A stretch of 16,118 nucleotides of DNA from Eubacteriales bacterium (GCA_030529125.1 JAUMXP010000019.1:1-16118), one strand, 5' to 3'; shown: positions 6,077-14,523, numbered from the stretch's first letter. Notes: generated from the sequence alone by a model not told the origin. Numbers and translations: made by a program.

Positions 6077-6103
6077 GGTTGATTTTTTAGTCAAAAATCA
6101 ACC
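6077..6103. repeat. Perfect 11-bp inverted repeat upstream of the PBP gene
   Basis: GGTTGATTTTT (6077-6087) and AAAAATCAACC (6093-6103) are perfect mirror arms around the five-base loop TAGTC. No T tract follows on either strand, so it is not a standard terminator. It stands 14 bases after the terminator and about 90 before the PBP start, consistent with an operator or an RNA stem in the leader. Confidence 0.6.
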
Positions 6104-6195
6104 GATAGAGATGTTTATTCACTGAAATTTGATGTTTTTTTCAGATTTATTTTAGATTTTTTTAGTATATTTATTCAGAAAGGAGAGTGACCGGA

Positions 6196-8487
6196 ATGGG
6201 TGCAAACCAGAGATTAAGACAACGTACAGTATGGCTGCTTATTATAATTTTGGTAGTTGGTTTTGGTGCGGTTATTTCGCGTCTTGCTTTTTTGCAGCTC
6301 GTACAGGGTGAAGACCTACAGCAAAGAGCAGTTAAACAACAACTTTCTGATACTAGTATAAGCGCTAAGCGTGGAACTATTTACGACAGAAACGGCAAGG
6401 TGCTTGCTCAGAGCGCATCGGTATGGCAGGTCGTTTTATCTCCTATAAATTTCGAAGAAGATTCTCAGCGTGAGTATGTAGCTACACAGCTTTCACAGAT
6501 TCTGTCACTCGATTATGAAGATGTGCTTGAGAAGACTAAGGAAAACAGCTACTACAGTGTAGTTAAGAGAAAAGTTGAGAGTAACGAGCGAGATCAGGTG
6601 CTCGAGCTCATGAATAAACTCGAAGATGAGGATATTCCTGCAGTTATCGCGTTGCTTGATGACTACAAACGCTACTATCCGTACAGCGAGCTTGCATCAT
6701 CAGTAATCGGATTCACAGGCTCTGATGACCAGGGCTTATCTGGTGTTGAGTATCAGTACAACGATTACCTTACAGGAACTCCAGGCCGTATCATCACAGC
6801 TACTGACGCTGTCGGCGGAATAATGCCGTTTGACTACAGCCAGAACGTTGACACCATAGACGGTAACTCTCTGGTGCTGACAATAGATGAGACTATCCAG
6901 AGCATTATTGAGAAATATATGCAAAAGGGTATAGAGGATAACGACGTCTACAACCGTGGCGTTTGTATCGCTATGGAGATCAAAACTGGCGAGATCCTCG
7001 GTATGGCTACAGTAGAGGGATATGACCCTAACGACCCGTTCACTATCAGCAAAGAAGATCAGAAGATGATCAGCTCTATCAACAGAGAGTACCTGTACGA
7101 AAACGGATACTTAGATGAAACTTCCACTGCATCAGGCAAAGAAGTCGACAAGCTGATAGATCAGGCAAAATCAGAAGCTGAGAGCGCGGCACTTTCTAAG
7201 ATGTGGCGTAATAAAGCTATCAGTGATACATACTATCCGGGTTCTGTTTTCAAGATGATTACGCTGTCTATGGCGCTTGAGGAAAACACAGTATCCCCTA
7301 AAACGAAATTTGTGTGCAATGGTTACTTCCAGTTGTACAATGAAAAAATCGGTTGTCATAATACAGCAGGTCACGGCACTCAGAATTATACTAAGGCGCT
7401 GTGTAACTCATGTAACCCTGCTTTCATAGAAATTGGTCAGTCAGTTGGCGAGGAGAAATTCTGGGAGTATTATCAGGCTTTTGGCTTTTCTGAGAAAACA
7501 GGAATTGACCTCCCTGGTGAATCTGATGACTTGTTCTTCTCCGAAGACGGCACTATGGGTCCTGTCGACTTAGCGGTTGCGTCCTTTGGTCAGAACTTCT
7601 CCGTTACACCTATCCAGATGATTACAGCTGCGTCTGCTATTGCTAACGGTGGAAAGCTTGTACAGCCACACGTTGTAAAACAGATTTTAGCTGCTGACGG
7701 TTCAGTTGTTAAGAACATCAGCACAGACTATAAACGTCAGGTTATTTCTGAAGAAGTAGCCAAAGAGATGTGTGCTGTTTTAGAAGAAAATGCTATCAAC
7801 GGTAGTGGTAAGAACGGTTACGTTGCGGGCTATCGTGTAGCAGGTAAAACAGGTACATCTGAAAAACTCACCGACTCCAACGGTGACTTTGTGCAGGACT
7901 ATATCGCTTCTTATTGCGGCTTTGCTCCTGCTGACAATCCTGAGATTGCGATGCTCGTTTTCTTTGACACACCGCTGGGCGGTAACTACTACGGTAGTGC
8001 TGTTGCAGCCCCTGTGTTTGCAAATATTATGAGCGAAGTGCTTCCTTATCTTGAGCTTGAAGCAAGATATACTGATGAAGAAGCAGCTAACGTAGATACA
8101 ACCGCAGGTTCATACACAGGTCTGTCTGTATCTGAAGCTGAGAAGATTGTTAACAGCGACGGCTTTGACGCTACTATTAAGGGCGAAGGCACTACAGTAG
8201 TTGCTCAGATCCCTGCAGCAGGAAGTAAGATACCAACCGGTGGTACGGTTGTTCTCTATACTGATGATACAAGTATTAACGAGAAGGTCACAGTACCTAA
8301 CTTCGTCGGATTCAGCTTGTCTGATGTTAACTATATTGCGTCGTACTATGGCGTCAACGTAAGTCTGACAGGTACGGTGAATTCCAGCGACAGTGTCTCT
8401 GTGACACAGGATGTTGCTGAGGGCACGTTAGTCAGCCCTGGTACTGTAATTACTGTATCGTTCAGCACGAGTGGTATTAACGACTAG
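6196..8487 (+). CDS. Class B penicillin-binding protein (FtsI/SpoVD type) with two PASTA domains
   Basis: A 763-residue transpeptidase that cross-links septal peptidoglycan. A cytoplasmic N-tail and a membrane helix (about residues 10-32) lead into the dimerisation segment with RGTIYDRNGKVLA. The transpeptidase motifs are SVFK with Ser350 as nucleophile and Lys353, SCN at 405-407, and KTG at 551-553. Two PASTA repeats occupy about 638-695 and 697-763, as in SpoVD and PBP2x. About 35-40 extra helical, charged residues lie between YDPNDPF (276-282) and Ser350. The start is ATG 6196, ten bases after AAAGGAG (6179-6185); an in-frame GTG at 6187 is one base from that site and unlikely. mraY follows after 31 bases. 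Whether it is the vegetative FtsI or the sporulation SpoVD cannot be settled here. Confidence 0.94.
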   Translation: MGANQRLRQRTVWLLIIILVVGFGAVISRLAFLQLVQGEDLQQRAVKQQLSDTSISAKRGTIYDRNGKVLAQSASVWQVVLSPINFEEDSQREYVATQLSQILSLDYEDVLEKTKENSYYSVVKRKVESNERDQVLELMNKLEDEDIPAVIALLDDYKRYYPYSELASSVIGFTGSDDQGLSGVEYQYNDYLTGTPGRIITATDAVGGIMPFDYSQNVDTIDGNSLVLTIDETIQSIIEKYMQKGIEDNDVYNRGVCIAMEIKTGEILGMATVEGYDPNDPFTISKEDQKMISSINREYLYENGYLDETSTASGKEVDKLIDQAKSEAESAALSKMWRNKAISDTYYPGSVFKMITLSMALEENTVSPKTKFVCNGYFQLYNEKIGCHNTAGHGTQNYTKALCNSCNPAFIEIGQSVGEEKFWEYYQAFGFSEKTGIDLPGESDDLFFSEDGTMGPVDLAVASFGQNFSVTPIQMITAASAIANGGKLVQPHVVKQILAADGSVVKNISTDYKRQVISEEVAKEMCAVLEENAINGSGKNGYVAGYRVAGKTGTSEKLTDSNGDFVQDYIASYCGFAPADNPEIAMLVFFDTPLGGNYYGSAVAAPVFANIMSEVLPYLELEARYTDEEAANVDTTAGSYTGLSVSEAEKIVNSDGFDATIKGEGTTVVAQIPAAGSKIPTGGTVVLYTDDTSINEKVTVPNFVGFSLSDVNYIASYYGVNVSLTGTVNSSDSVSVTQDVAEGTLVSPGTVITVSFSTSGIND

Positions 8488-8518
8488 TTAAATTACTTAA
8501 AATAAATGAGGTGTAAAA

Positions 8519-9520
8519 ATGGCTATAGGATTATGGGCTTTTGTGACAGCTATTATTGCTTTCACGATTTCTGCTGTATCAGGTAAATACCTGATTCCAT
8601 TCCTTCATAAACTTAAGTACGGTCAGACAATACTTGATATTGGACCATCATGGCATAAGAAAAAGCAGGGAACTCCTACTATGGGCGGTCTGATGTTCAT
8701 CTTAGGTATTGTGGTTGCGACAGTTACAGGTGTGTGCCTGTATGCTGCTTTACATGATGGCTTTACACAGACAGAGAAATTTATCTTTGCGGGTCTTGTG
8801 ATGGCTGTGTGCTATGGTGCAGTCGGATTTATCGATGACTATATAAAAGTTGTTAAGAAGCGTAACCTCGGTCTTACAGCTATCCAGAAGCTTGTTTTAC
8901 AGTTTAGTGTAGTGTCACTTTATCTCTTTGTTATGTGGTGGCTTGGCGATGATACAACTATCGCAGTACCATTCTATGACTCCTTTGATTTAGGTTGGTT
9001 ATATTATGTTATCATGGGTGTTGTGATTGTTGGTATTACTAACGCTGTCAACCTTACAGATGGTATTGACGGTTTAGATGGTTCTATCACATTCTTTGTA
9101 GCACTTTTCATGATGGTTATTTCAAACCTCTTTACAGTATTTGATACTAACGTATTGTTCTGCGCTGCTGTTGCAGGTGGTTGTCTTGGCTTCCTTGTGT
9201 GGAACTTCCACCCGGCAAAGGTATTCATGGGCGACACAGGCTCGCTGTTTCTAGGCGGTATTGTCTGTGCTATGGCTTTTGTTATGGATATGCAACTTAT
9301 TATGATTTTAGTTGGCCTTGTGTATATTCTCGAGATGTTCTCGGTTATGCTTCAGGTATCATATTTCAAGCTTACGCACGGTAAGCGTATTTTCAGAATG
9401 AGCCCGATTCACCACCACTTTGAGATGGGTGGTTGGAGCGAGATGAAGATAGTTGTAGTATTCAGTTGTGCTACAGTTGTTTTCGGTCTTATAGCAGTTT
9501 TACTCTTAGTTTTCGGTTAA
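8519..9520 (+). CDS. mraY: Phospho-N-acetylmuramoyl-pentapeptide transferase (MraY)
   Basis: A 333-residue integral membrane enzyme that transfers phospho-MurNAc-pentapeptide from the UDP precursor to undecaprenyl phosphate, giving lipid I on the inner face of the membrane. Motifs are PTMGG, the aspartate pair DDY at 106-108 with KKRNLGL after it, NLTDGIDGLDG at 178-188 and the histidine motif HHHFE from residue 298, followed by MGGWSE. About ten hydrophobic segments are apparent. Length is normal. GAGGTG lies just upstream of the ATG. murE or murD, common neighbours of mraY, are absent; ftsW follows directly. Confidence 0.97.
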   Translation: MAIGLWAFVTAIIAFTISAVSGKYLIPFLHKLKYGQTILDIGPSWHKKKQGTPTMGGLMFILGIVVATVTGVCLYAALHDGFTQTEKFIFAGLVMAVCYGAVGFIDDYIKVVKKRNLGLTAIQKLVLQFSVVSLYLFVMWWLGDDTTIAVPFYDSFDLGWLYYVIMGVVIVGITNAVNLTDGIDGLDGSITFFVALFMMVISNLFTVFDTNVLFCAAVAGGCLGFLVWNFHPAKVFMGDTGSLFLGGIVCAMAFVMDMQLIMILVGLVYILEMFSVMLQVSYFKLTHGKRIFRMSPIHHHFEMGGWSEMKIVVVFSCATVVFGLIAVLLLVFG

Positions 9521-9552
9521 GTTTTTTATAAATCAGAAAGGAGATGAATCAG

Positions 9553-10812
9553 TTGAGCACAAGTGATCTGAGAAGAGAATCTGATAGAAGAAGATACAGC
9601 AGTGAAAGATATGCCACAGCTGGTGCATCTTCTAACAGATATCGCAGTAGTAATGCTCAGCCAAAGAGCACAAAGAGGAAGAAGCAATTCTCACTTCTAT
9701 CTATCGGTAAAGGCTTGGATGTGCCTTTCTGTATGCTGATTGTGTTGCTTCTTGCTATTGGTATCACAATGATGTTTTCAGCGAGTTATCCGGTTGCGTT
9801 GTCTGAAATCGGTGACAGCTACTATTACCTTAAACGTCAGCTGTTGTTCGCTATTATCGGTTTAGTGATCATGCTCGCGGTATCGTATGTTGACTACCAT
9901 TATTTTCACAGGTTTTCAGCATTGATTCTAGGTGTATCTTATTTTGCACTTATTCTGGTACTTCTGATTCCGTCGGAAACTGGTATCCACCGATGGATCG
10001 GTATCGGTGACTATGGTATTCAGGCATCTGAGATAACCAAATTTGCTATCATCCTTTTCCTTGCTCACTGGGGCAGTAGATATTACGACAGAATGCACAC
10101 GCTGAAGTATGGTGTAATGCCTGGTGCTACAGTATTTGGCACAACAGCTTTTCTGCTACTTCTTGAACCGCATTATTCATGTATTGTTATTGTTGCGATA
10201 CTCACGGTCCTTATGATGTTCTTGTCAGGCATTAAAGTCAAATGGCTTGCTGTTGCAGCGGTTATTCTTGCAGTTGTAGTTTTGATTTTATGGGCGACTG
10301 GTCTTCTGTCCTATGCTATGGATCGTATGGACGGATGGGGCAAGGCGCTTGAGCCTGTCGGAGAAGAACAGATTCAGCAGACTTGGCAGACCAGAAACTC
10401 TCTGTATGCTATTGGTTCAGGTGGCTTGTTTGGCTTAGGACTTGGTCAGTCACGTCAGAAATATCTGTACCTGCCTGAACCACAGAACGACTTTGTATTC
10501 GCTATTGTATGTGAGGAGCTCGGTCTCATAGGTGCCATCGCGATACTTCTGATTTTTGCGCTCCTTGTTTGGCGTGGTATCGTTATTTCGCTTAGAGCCA
10601 AAGACCGATTTGGTAAATTGCTTGGTATCGGTCTGACGTCGCAGATAGGTATACAGGTAATACTCAATATTCTGGTTATCACCGACTGGCTACCTAATAC
10701 GGGTATCAGTTTGCCGTTCTTCAGTTACGGCGGTAGTTCGCTGTTGATGTTGCTGTTCCAGATGGGTGTTATTCTTTCTATTTCACGTTCAGCTAATATT
10801 GAAAAAGCATAA
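9553..10812 (+). CDS. ftsW: Septal peptidoglycan glycosyltransferase FtsW (SEDS family)
   Basis: A polytopic SEDS-family polymerase of 419 residues that joins lipid II into glycan strands with its partner PBP. The first 50 residues form a soluble tail rich in Ser and Arg (DRRRYSSERY, then KSTKRKKQ), longer than usual. Hydrophobic segments follow, with HRWIG at 146-150, the conserved NDFVFA whose Asp313 matches the essential SEDS aspartate by position, and PNTGISLPFFSYGGSS near the end. The start is probably TTG 9553: AAAGGAG at 9537-9543 is nine bases from it, but directly abuts the upstream in-frame ATG at 9544. SpoVE is a paralogue that cannot be excluded; FtsW is preferred for its place beside mraY, murG and ftsZ. 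Confidence 0.9.
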   Translation: MSTSDLRRESDRRRYSSERYATAGASSNRYRSSNAQPKSTKRKKQFSLLSIGKGLDVPFCMLIVLLLAIGITMMFSASYPVALSEIGDSYYYLKRQLLFAIIGLVIMLAVSYVDYHYFHRFSALILGVSYFALILVLLIPSETGIHRWIGIGDYGIQASEITKFAIILFLAHWGSRYYDRMHTLKYGVMPGATVFGTTAFLLLLEPHYSCIVIVAILTVLMMFLSGIKVKWLAVAAVILAVVVLILWATGLLSYAMDRMDGWGKALEPVGEEQIQQTWQTRNSLYAIGSGGLFGLGLGQSRQKYLYLPEPQNDFVFAIVCEELGLIGAIAILLIFALLVWRGIVISLRAKDRFGKLLGIGLTSQIGIQVILNILVITDWLPNTGISLPFFSYGGSSLLMLLFQMGVILSISRSANIEKA

Positions 10813-10833
10813 GTTTATATTGAGAGGCGTTTT

Positions 10834-11949
10834 ATGAAGATTTTACTTGCCGGTGGCGGTACAGCCGGTCATATTAATCCTGCGCTTGCTATTGCAGGCT
10901 ATATCAAAGAAAAAGAACCTGATACTGAGATTCTGTTTATCGGTAATCGCGACGGTATGGAACAGACTCTTGTTAAAAAAGCCGGTTTCGAAATCAAATC
11001 TATCGTCATAAGCGGTTTTAAACGCAACTTCAAACCTAAGTCAATAGTTCATAATATTAAGACTGTTTCACGCGTATTTACAGCTTCTTCTAAAGCTAAG
11101 AAACACATAAAAGAGTTTGCTCCTGATATTTGTATCGGTACTGGCGGTTATGTCAGCGGACCTGTTGTACGTACAGCGATTAAGATGGGTATCCCCGCAA
11201 TAATTCATGAGCAGAATGCGTTTCCGGGCGTTACTACCAAGATGCTGTCAAAAAAGGTAAACAAGGTTATGCTAGCTGTTGAGGATGCTAAAAAGCACCT
11301 TGAACAGGGTGTTGATTTCGTTGTTACAGGTAACCCTATCAGAGAAGAAATCTTAAAGGTTGATAAACAGCAGGCAAGAGAAAAACTCGGTCTTGACAGC
11401 CGTCCTGTGATTCTTTCTTTTGGTGGTTCTCTTGGCGCTCGTTGTATTAACGAGGCAGTTGCAGGTTTAGTTGCACGTAGTGCCAAGGATCAGAAATACC
11501 AGCACATTCATGCATACGGACAGCAGGGCACATGGTTCCCTGAACTTGTTAAAGAAAAGGGCACTGACATAGACAAATGTGATAATTTAGATATCAGACA
11601 GTATATCGATGATATGCCTGTTTGTTTAGCGGCTTGTGATCTGGTTGTCAGCCGTGCAGGTGCTATCACCTTGTCTGAAATTCAGGCTAAGGGCAAGCCT
11701 GCTGTGTTGATTCCGTCTCCTTATGTAGCTGAGAATCACCAGTACCACAACGCTATGGCTTTAGTTAATAAAAACGCTGCTTCAATTATTGAAGAAAAAG
11801 ACTTAAATGAAGAAAAGCTTATTAAAGCGGTTGATGATATGGTCAGCGACAGCGCATTACTCAGACAGTATAGTGAGAACGCTCAGTCTATGGCTATTAC
11901 TGATGCATCACAGCGTATTTACAATATAGTCAAAGAAATTGTTAAATAA
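10834..11949 (+). CDS. murG: UDP-GlcNAc:lipid I N-acetylglucosaminyltransferase (MurG)
   Basis: A 371-residue GT-B glycosyltransferase on the inner face of the membrane that adds GlcNAc to lipid I, giving lipid II, the substrate of FtsW. The N-terminal G loop GGGTAGH is at residues 7-13, a second glycine motif GTGGY at 102-106, HEQN at 125-128, and the start of the donor-binding domain GGSLGA at 197-202. SRAGAITLSEI from Ser273 and PSPYVAENHQYHNA match the UDP-GlcNAc pocket of the family. Length is normal. GAGAGG at 10822-10827 is six bases from the ATG. It follows ftsW by 21 bases; an 83-base gap with dyad symmetry separates it from murA. Confidence 0.97.
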   Translation: MKILLAGGGTAGHINPALAIAGYIKEKEPDTEILFIGNRDGMEQTLVKKAGFEIKSIVISGFKRNFKPKSIVHNIKTVSRVFTASSKAKKHIKEFAPDICIGTGGYVSGPVVRTAIKMGIPAIIHEQNAFPGVTTKMLSKKVNKVMLAVEDAKKHLEQGVDFVVTGNPIREEILKVDKQQAREKLGLDSRPVILSFGGSLGARCINEAVAGLVARSAKDQKYQHIHAYGQQGTWFPELVKEKGTDIDKCDNLDIRQYIDDMPVCLAACDLVVSRAGAITLSEIQAKGKPAVLIPSPYVAENHQYHNAMALVNKNAASIIEEKDLNEEKLIKAVDDMVSDSALLRQYSENAQSMAITDASQRIYNIVKEIVK

Positions 11950-11963
11950 TTAATCTAGATTTG

Positions 11964-11993
11964 TTCACAGTACAAACTGTCGTTTCATAAAAT
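11964..11993 (+). promoter_or_regulatory. Candidate promoter upstream of murA
   Basis: TTCACA (11964-11969, five of six -35 bases) and TAAAAT (11988-11993, five of six -10 bases) are 18 bases apart. The -10 lies inside the left arm of the inverted repeat at 11984-12020. A start near 12000 would give a leader of about 30 bases. Confidence 0.42.
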
Positions 11994-12020
11994 ATCTAGC
12001 GTGTAGAGATATTTTGTGAA
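11984..12020. repeat. 14-bp inverted repeat abutting the murA ribosome binding site
   Basis: TTCATAAAATATCT (11984-11997) pairs with AGATATTTTGTGAA (12007-12020), 14 bp with a single G-U, around a nine-base loop. The right arm ends within the AAAGGG ribosome binding site (12019-12024) of murA. No T tract follows. It could be a repressor dyad over the candidate -10 box or an RNA stem affecting murA translation. Confidence 0.65.
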
Positions 12021-12032
12021 AGGGTGTTTGAT

Positions 12033-13286
12033 GTGGCGAAATTACTTATCACCGGTGGCAGAAAGCTCTCTGGCGAAGTTAAAGTACAGGGATCAAAAAA
12101 CAGCACGTTGCCGATTTTAGCGGCTACTTTACTGTGTGAGGACGAAAGTGTATTATATAATTGTCCAAAGCTCAGCGACGTTGACGCATCGATAAGAATT
12201 TTGCGTTATTTAGGGTGTAAAGCTCAGCGTAGCGACAACACCCTGATTGTAGATACATCAAATATAACGAAAAGCGACATTCCTCACGACCTTATGCGTG
12301 AGATGCGCTCATCTATTATATTCTTAGGTGTGCTTATTGCACGCTGTGGCAGAGCTAAAATGTCTTTGCCGGGAGGTTGCGAGCTTGGTCCGCGACCTAT
12401 TGATTTGCACCTGTCAGCACTCAGACAGATGGGAATAGAAATAACAGAACAACACGGTGAACTAGAGTGCGTTGTCAACGACTTTATCAAGCCGTCGAAA
12501 ATAGCACTTTCTTTCCCTAGCGTTGGAGCTACAGAGAATGTCATGCTCACTGCAGTGAAAGCAAAAGGCACGACTATAATCACAAACGCAGCCAGAGAAC
12601 CTGAGATTACAGACTTAGCGGATTTTCTGAATTCGTGTGGTGCAAGGATAACAGGTGCTGGAGAGAGTACAATTGTCATCGAAGGAGTCAGTAAACTTCA
12701 TGGATGTTGTCACAGCATCATTCCTGACAGAATCGTTGCTGCTACGCTGATGTCAGCTATAGCTGCAACATCATCGAGTGTGACGCTCGATGGCGTGATA
12801 CTGAGCCATCTGTGTGCTTTGATTCCTGTCTTTGAACAGGCGGGTTGTGAGCTGTCATATAAAGAGGGGAAACTCAGTGTTTCTGCGCCATATAAACTGA
12901 GGTCACCAAAACTGATACGCACCATGCCGTATCCGGGATTCCCGACTGACGCTCAGGCACCGATTATGGCGATGACGTGTAAGTCAAACGGACTTACAGT
13001 ATTTGTTGAAAATATATTTGAAAGCAGATATAAACACGTAGACGAACTGAACCGACTAGGCGCTAATATTAAAGTCGAAGGTAAGGTCGCAGTTGTTGAC
13101 GGAGTTAAGCACCTATCAGGAGCAAACGTTCAAGCGCTCGATTTGCGAGGCGGAGCGGCACTTATTGTAGCTGCACTCTCAGCGCAGGGGCAAACCGAAA
13201 TTCTCGGTTTACCTTATCTTGAGCGCGGATACGAGGATTTTGAAGTTGTGCTCGAGTCTTTGGGTGCAGATATAAAGAAAATATAA
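12033..13286 (+). CDS. murA: UDP-N-acetylglucosamine 1-carboxyvinyltransferase (MurA)
   Basis: A 417-residue cytoplasmic enzyme that transfers enolpyruvate from PEP to UDP-GlcNAc, the first committed step of peptidoglycan synthesis. The N-terminal GGRKLSGEVKVQGSKNS places Lys22 and Asn23 at the numbers known for the family. The catalytic loop is LPGGCELGPRPIDLH with Cys116, the residue targeted by fosfomycin, so the Cys form rather than the resistant Asp form is present. DRIVAATLMSAIAAT and PTDAQAPIMAM also match. The start is GTG 12033, eight bases after AAAGGG; an upstream in-frame GTG at 12024 overlaps that site. Firmicutes often have two murA copies, and another may exist elsewhere. ftsQ begins 23 bases after its stop. 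Confidence 0.95.
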   Translation: MAKLLITGGRKLSGEVKVQGSKNSTLPILAATLLCEDESVLYNCPKLSDVDASIRILRYLGCKAQRSDNTLIVDTSNITKSDIPHDLMREMRSSIIFLGVLIARCGRAKMSLPGGCELGPRPIDLHLSALRQMGIEITEQHGELECVVNDFIKPSKIALSFPSVGATENVMLTAVKAKGTTIITNAAREPEITDLADFLNSCGARITGAGESTIVIEGVSKLHGCCHSIIPDRIVAATLMSAIAATSSSVTLDGVILSHLCALIPVFEQAGCELSYKEGKLSVSAPYKLRSPKLIRTMPYPGFPTDAQAPIMAMTCKSNGLTVFVENIFESRYKHVDELNRLGANIKVEGKVAVVDGVKHLSGANVQALDLRGGAALIVAALSAQGQTEILGLPYLERGYEDFEVVLESLGADIKKI

Positions 13287-13309
13287 AGAATGTTAAAGGA
13301 GGGATTTGC

Positions 13310-14479
13310 GTGAGTAATAAACGACATAACAACGGCCGTAGATACAGCGGTTTTGATAAGCGTGGCGTCATGGATAAAATCGGCGACAGTATGACATCTG
13401 TGTTTTCACGCAGGTCCCGTAAGAATGATAAAGACGACGATGTTTTAGCTGAGTTCACAGGAAGAGGCTCTGATAATTACGAGCTATTTGTTGATGAAGA
13501 AGCTCAGCGCAAAAGAGCTATACAAAAGCAAAAACAAAAGAAAAAAACAGCTAAGAAAAACAAACCTAAAAAGCCTGTTTCTCCTGCAGCCAGAAGAGTA
13601 AGAAATATTACTACTTCCTGTGTTATTGTTGCAGTTGTACTTATTGTATGTGTTGTATTATCTTTGACAGTACTCTTTAAAACTCAGGAATACAAGGTCA
13701 CCGGCAGTACAAAATATACTGACGAAGAGCTCATAAATACATGTGGTATAGAAGAGGGCGACAATATCTTCTTAGCCAGCAAATCCGCAGCTGAAGAAAG
13801 ATTAATTGAAGCTTATCCTTATATTGAAGAAGCTGAGGTTTCTTTCGATATTCCTGACACTATCACAATACATGTTGTAGAGGGTGTCCCTGCATATTTA
13901 GTCAAGGCTTCTGAGTCTACTTATCTTGTTGCATCTGCAAAAGGCAGGATTCTTGAGAAAACAGACAAAGCCGATAAATACGCTCTGCCACTGTTTTTGT
14001 GCGGTGAATTAAAGACCAATGACGTTGGCGGATATATTGAGTATAAGGATAAGACCACAGCTACAATCATAGACGCAGTTGTGACAGTCTTCACCGATAA
14101 TGGTTACACAGGCATCACTGAGATTGATGCAACCGATACATCGGAAATCACCTTTACATACGATGACCGTATCAAGGTGAAAATCGGACTACCAGAGGAC
14201 ATCAGCTACAAAGTACGTACAGCTATGACGATTATTATCGAAAAGCTCGATCTCAACGGCACTAACACTACTGAGGGTGAGCTCGATGTATCCAGCTGTA
14301 ATGTGACTAAAAAATCTTATTTCAGAGAGCAGTCGCTTATTGATGCACAGGTTGAAACAACTAAACCTATAGGCGGTACTATGGAAGATCCATTTGGTGG
14401 CGAGGATGCTACGGATAACGAAGACGGAGTAGAAGAAACACAGGCTCCGCTATCACCAGATGATTGGTATATGGATTAA
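13310..14479 (+). CDS. ftsQ: Cell division protein FtsQ/DivIB
   Basis: A 389-residue bitopic division protein. About 95 cytoplasmic residues are very basic (GRRYSGFDKRG near the start, then a Lys/Gln run around 68-88), followed by a membrane helix at about 98-120. The extracytoplasmic POTRA domain begins at about 125 (EYKVTGSTKYTDEELINTCGI) and continues through PYIEEAEVSFDIPDTITIHVVEG. The beta domain follows, and an acidic, Thr/Glu/Asp-rich tail ends in DDWYMD. By family it binds FtsL and FtsB/DivIC and controls the FtsW-PBP synthase. The start is GTG 13310 with AAAGGAGGG (13295-13303) six bases before it. Both tails are longer than in a minimal FtsQ. Confidence 0.9.
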   Translation: MSNKRHNNGRRYSGFDKRGVMDKIGDSMTSVFSRRSRKNDKDDDVLAEFTGRGSDNYELFVDEEAQRKRAIQKQKQKKKTAKKNKPKKPVSPAARRVRNITTSCVIVAVVLIVCVVLSLTVLFKTQEYKVTGSTKYTDEELINTCGIEEGDNIFLASKSAAEERLIEAYPYIEEAEVSFDIPDTITIHVVEGVPAYLVKASESTYLVASAKGRILEKTDKADKYALPLFLCGELKTNDVGGYIEYKDKTTATIIDAVVTVFTDNGYTGITEIDATDTSEITFTYDDRIKVKIGLPEDISYKVRTAMTIIIEKLDLNGTNTTEGELDVSSCNVTKKSYFREQSLIDAQVETTKPIGGTMEDPFGGEDATDNEDGVEETQAPLSPDDWYMD

Positions 14480-14492
14480 TATGAATTTTTTT

Positions 14493-14523
14493 CGAATATT
14501 TCAAAAAAATATTGAAAATATCG
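14493..14523. repeat. Imperfect 12-bp inverted repeat upstream of ftsZ
   Basis: CGAATATTTCAA (14493-14504) and TTGAAAATATCG (14512-14523) pair at nine of twelve positions with a three-base central mismatch, across seven bases. It is AT-rich and lies 14 bases after the ftsQ stop. An operator or leader stem are both possible. Its right arm includes TTGAAA, a -35-like hexamer. Confidence 0.4.

Noticed and set aside
6077..6103. Second intrinsic terminator after ftsL
   Set aside because: The perfect dyad has no T tract after it on either strand, so it is listed as an inverted repeat instead.
6120..6175. Possible promoter before the PBP gene (TATATT at 6166-6171; TTGATG at 6129-6134)
   Set aside because: No acceptable -35 is found 16-18 bases before TATATT, and TTGATG lacks a good -10. 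The region is a T-rich tract where such hexamers arise by chance.
12284..12679. 131-codon open frame on the - strand inside murA
   Set aside because: It is fully inside a conserved + strand gene, and its product has no recognisable features; it is a shadow of murA codon bias.
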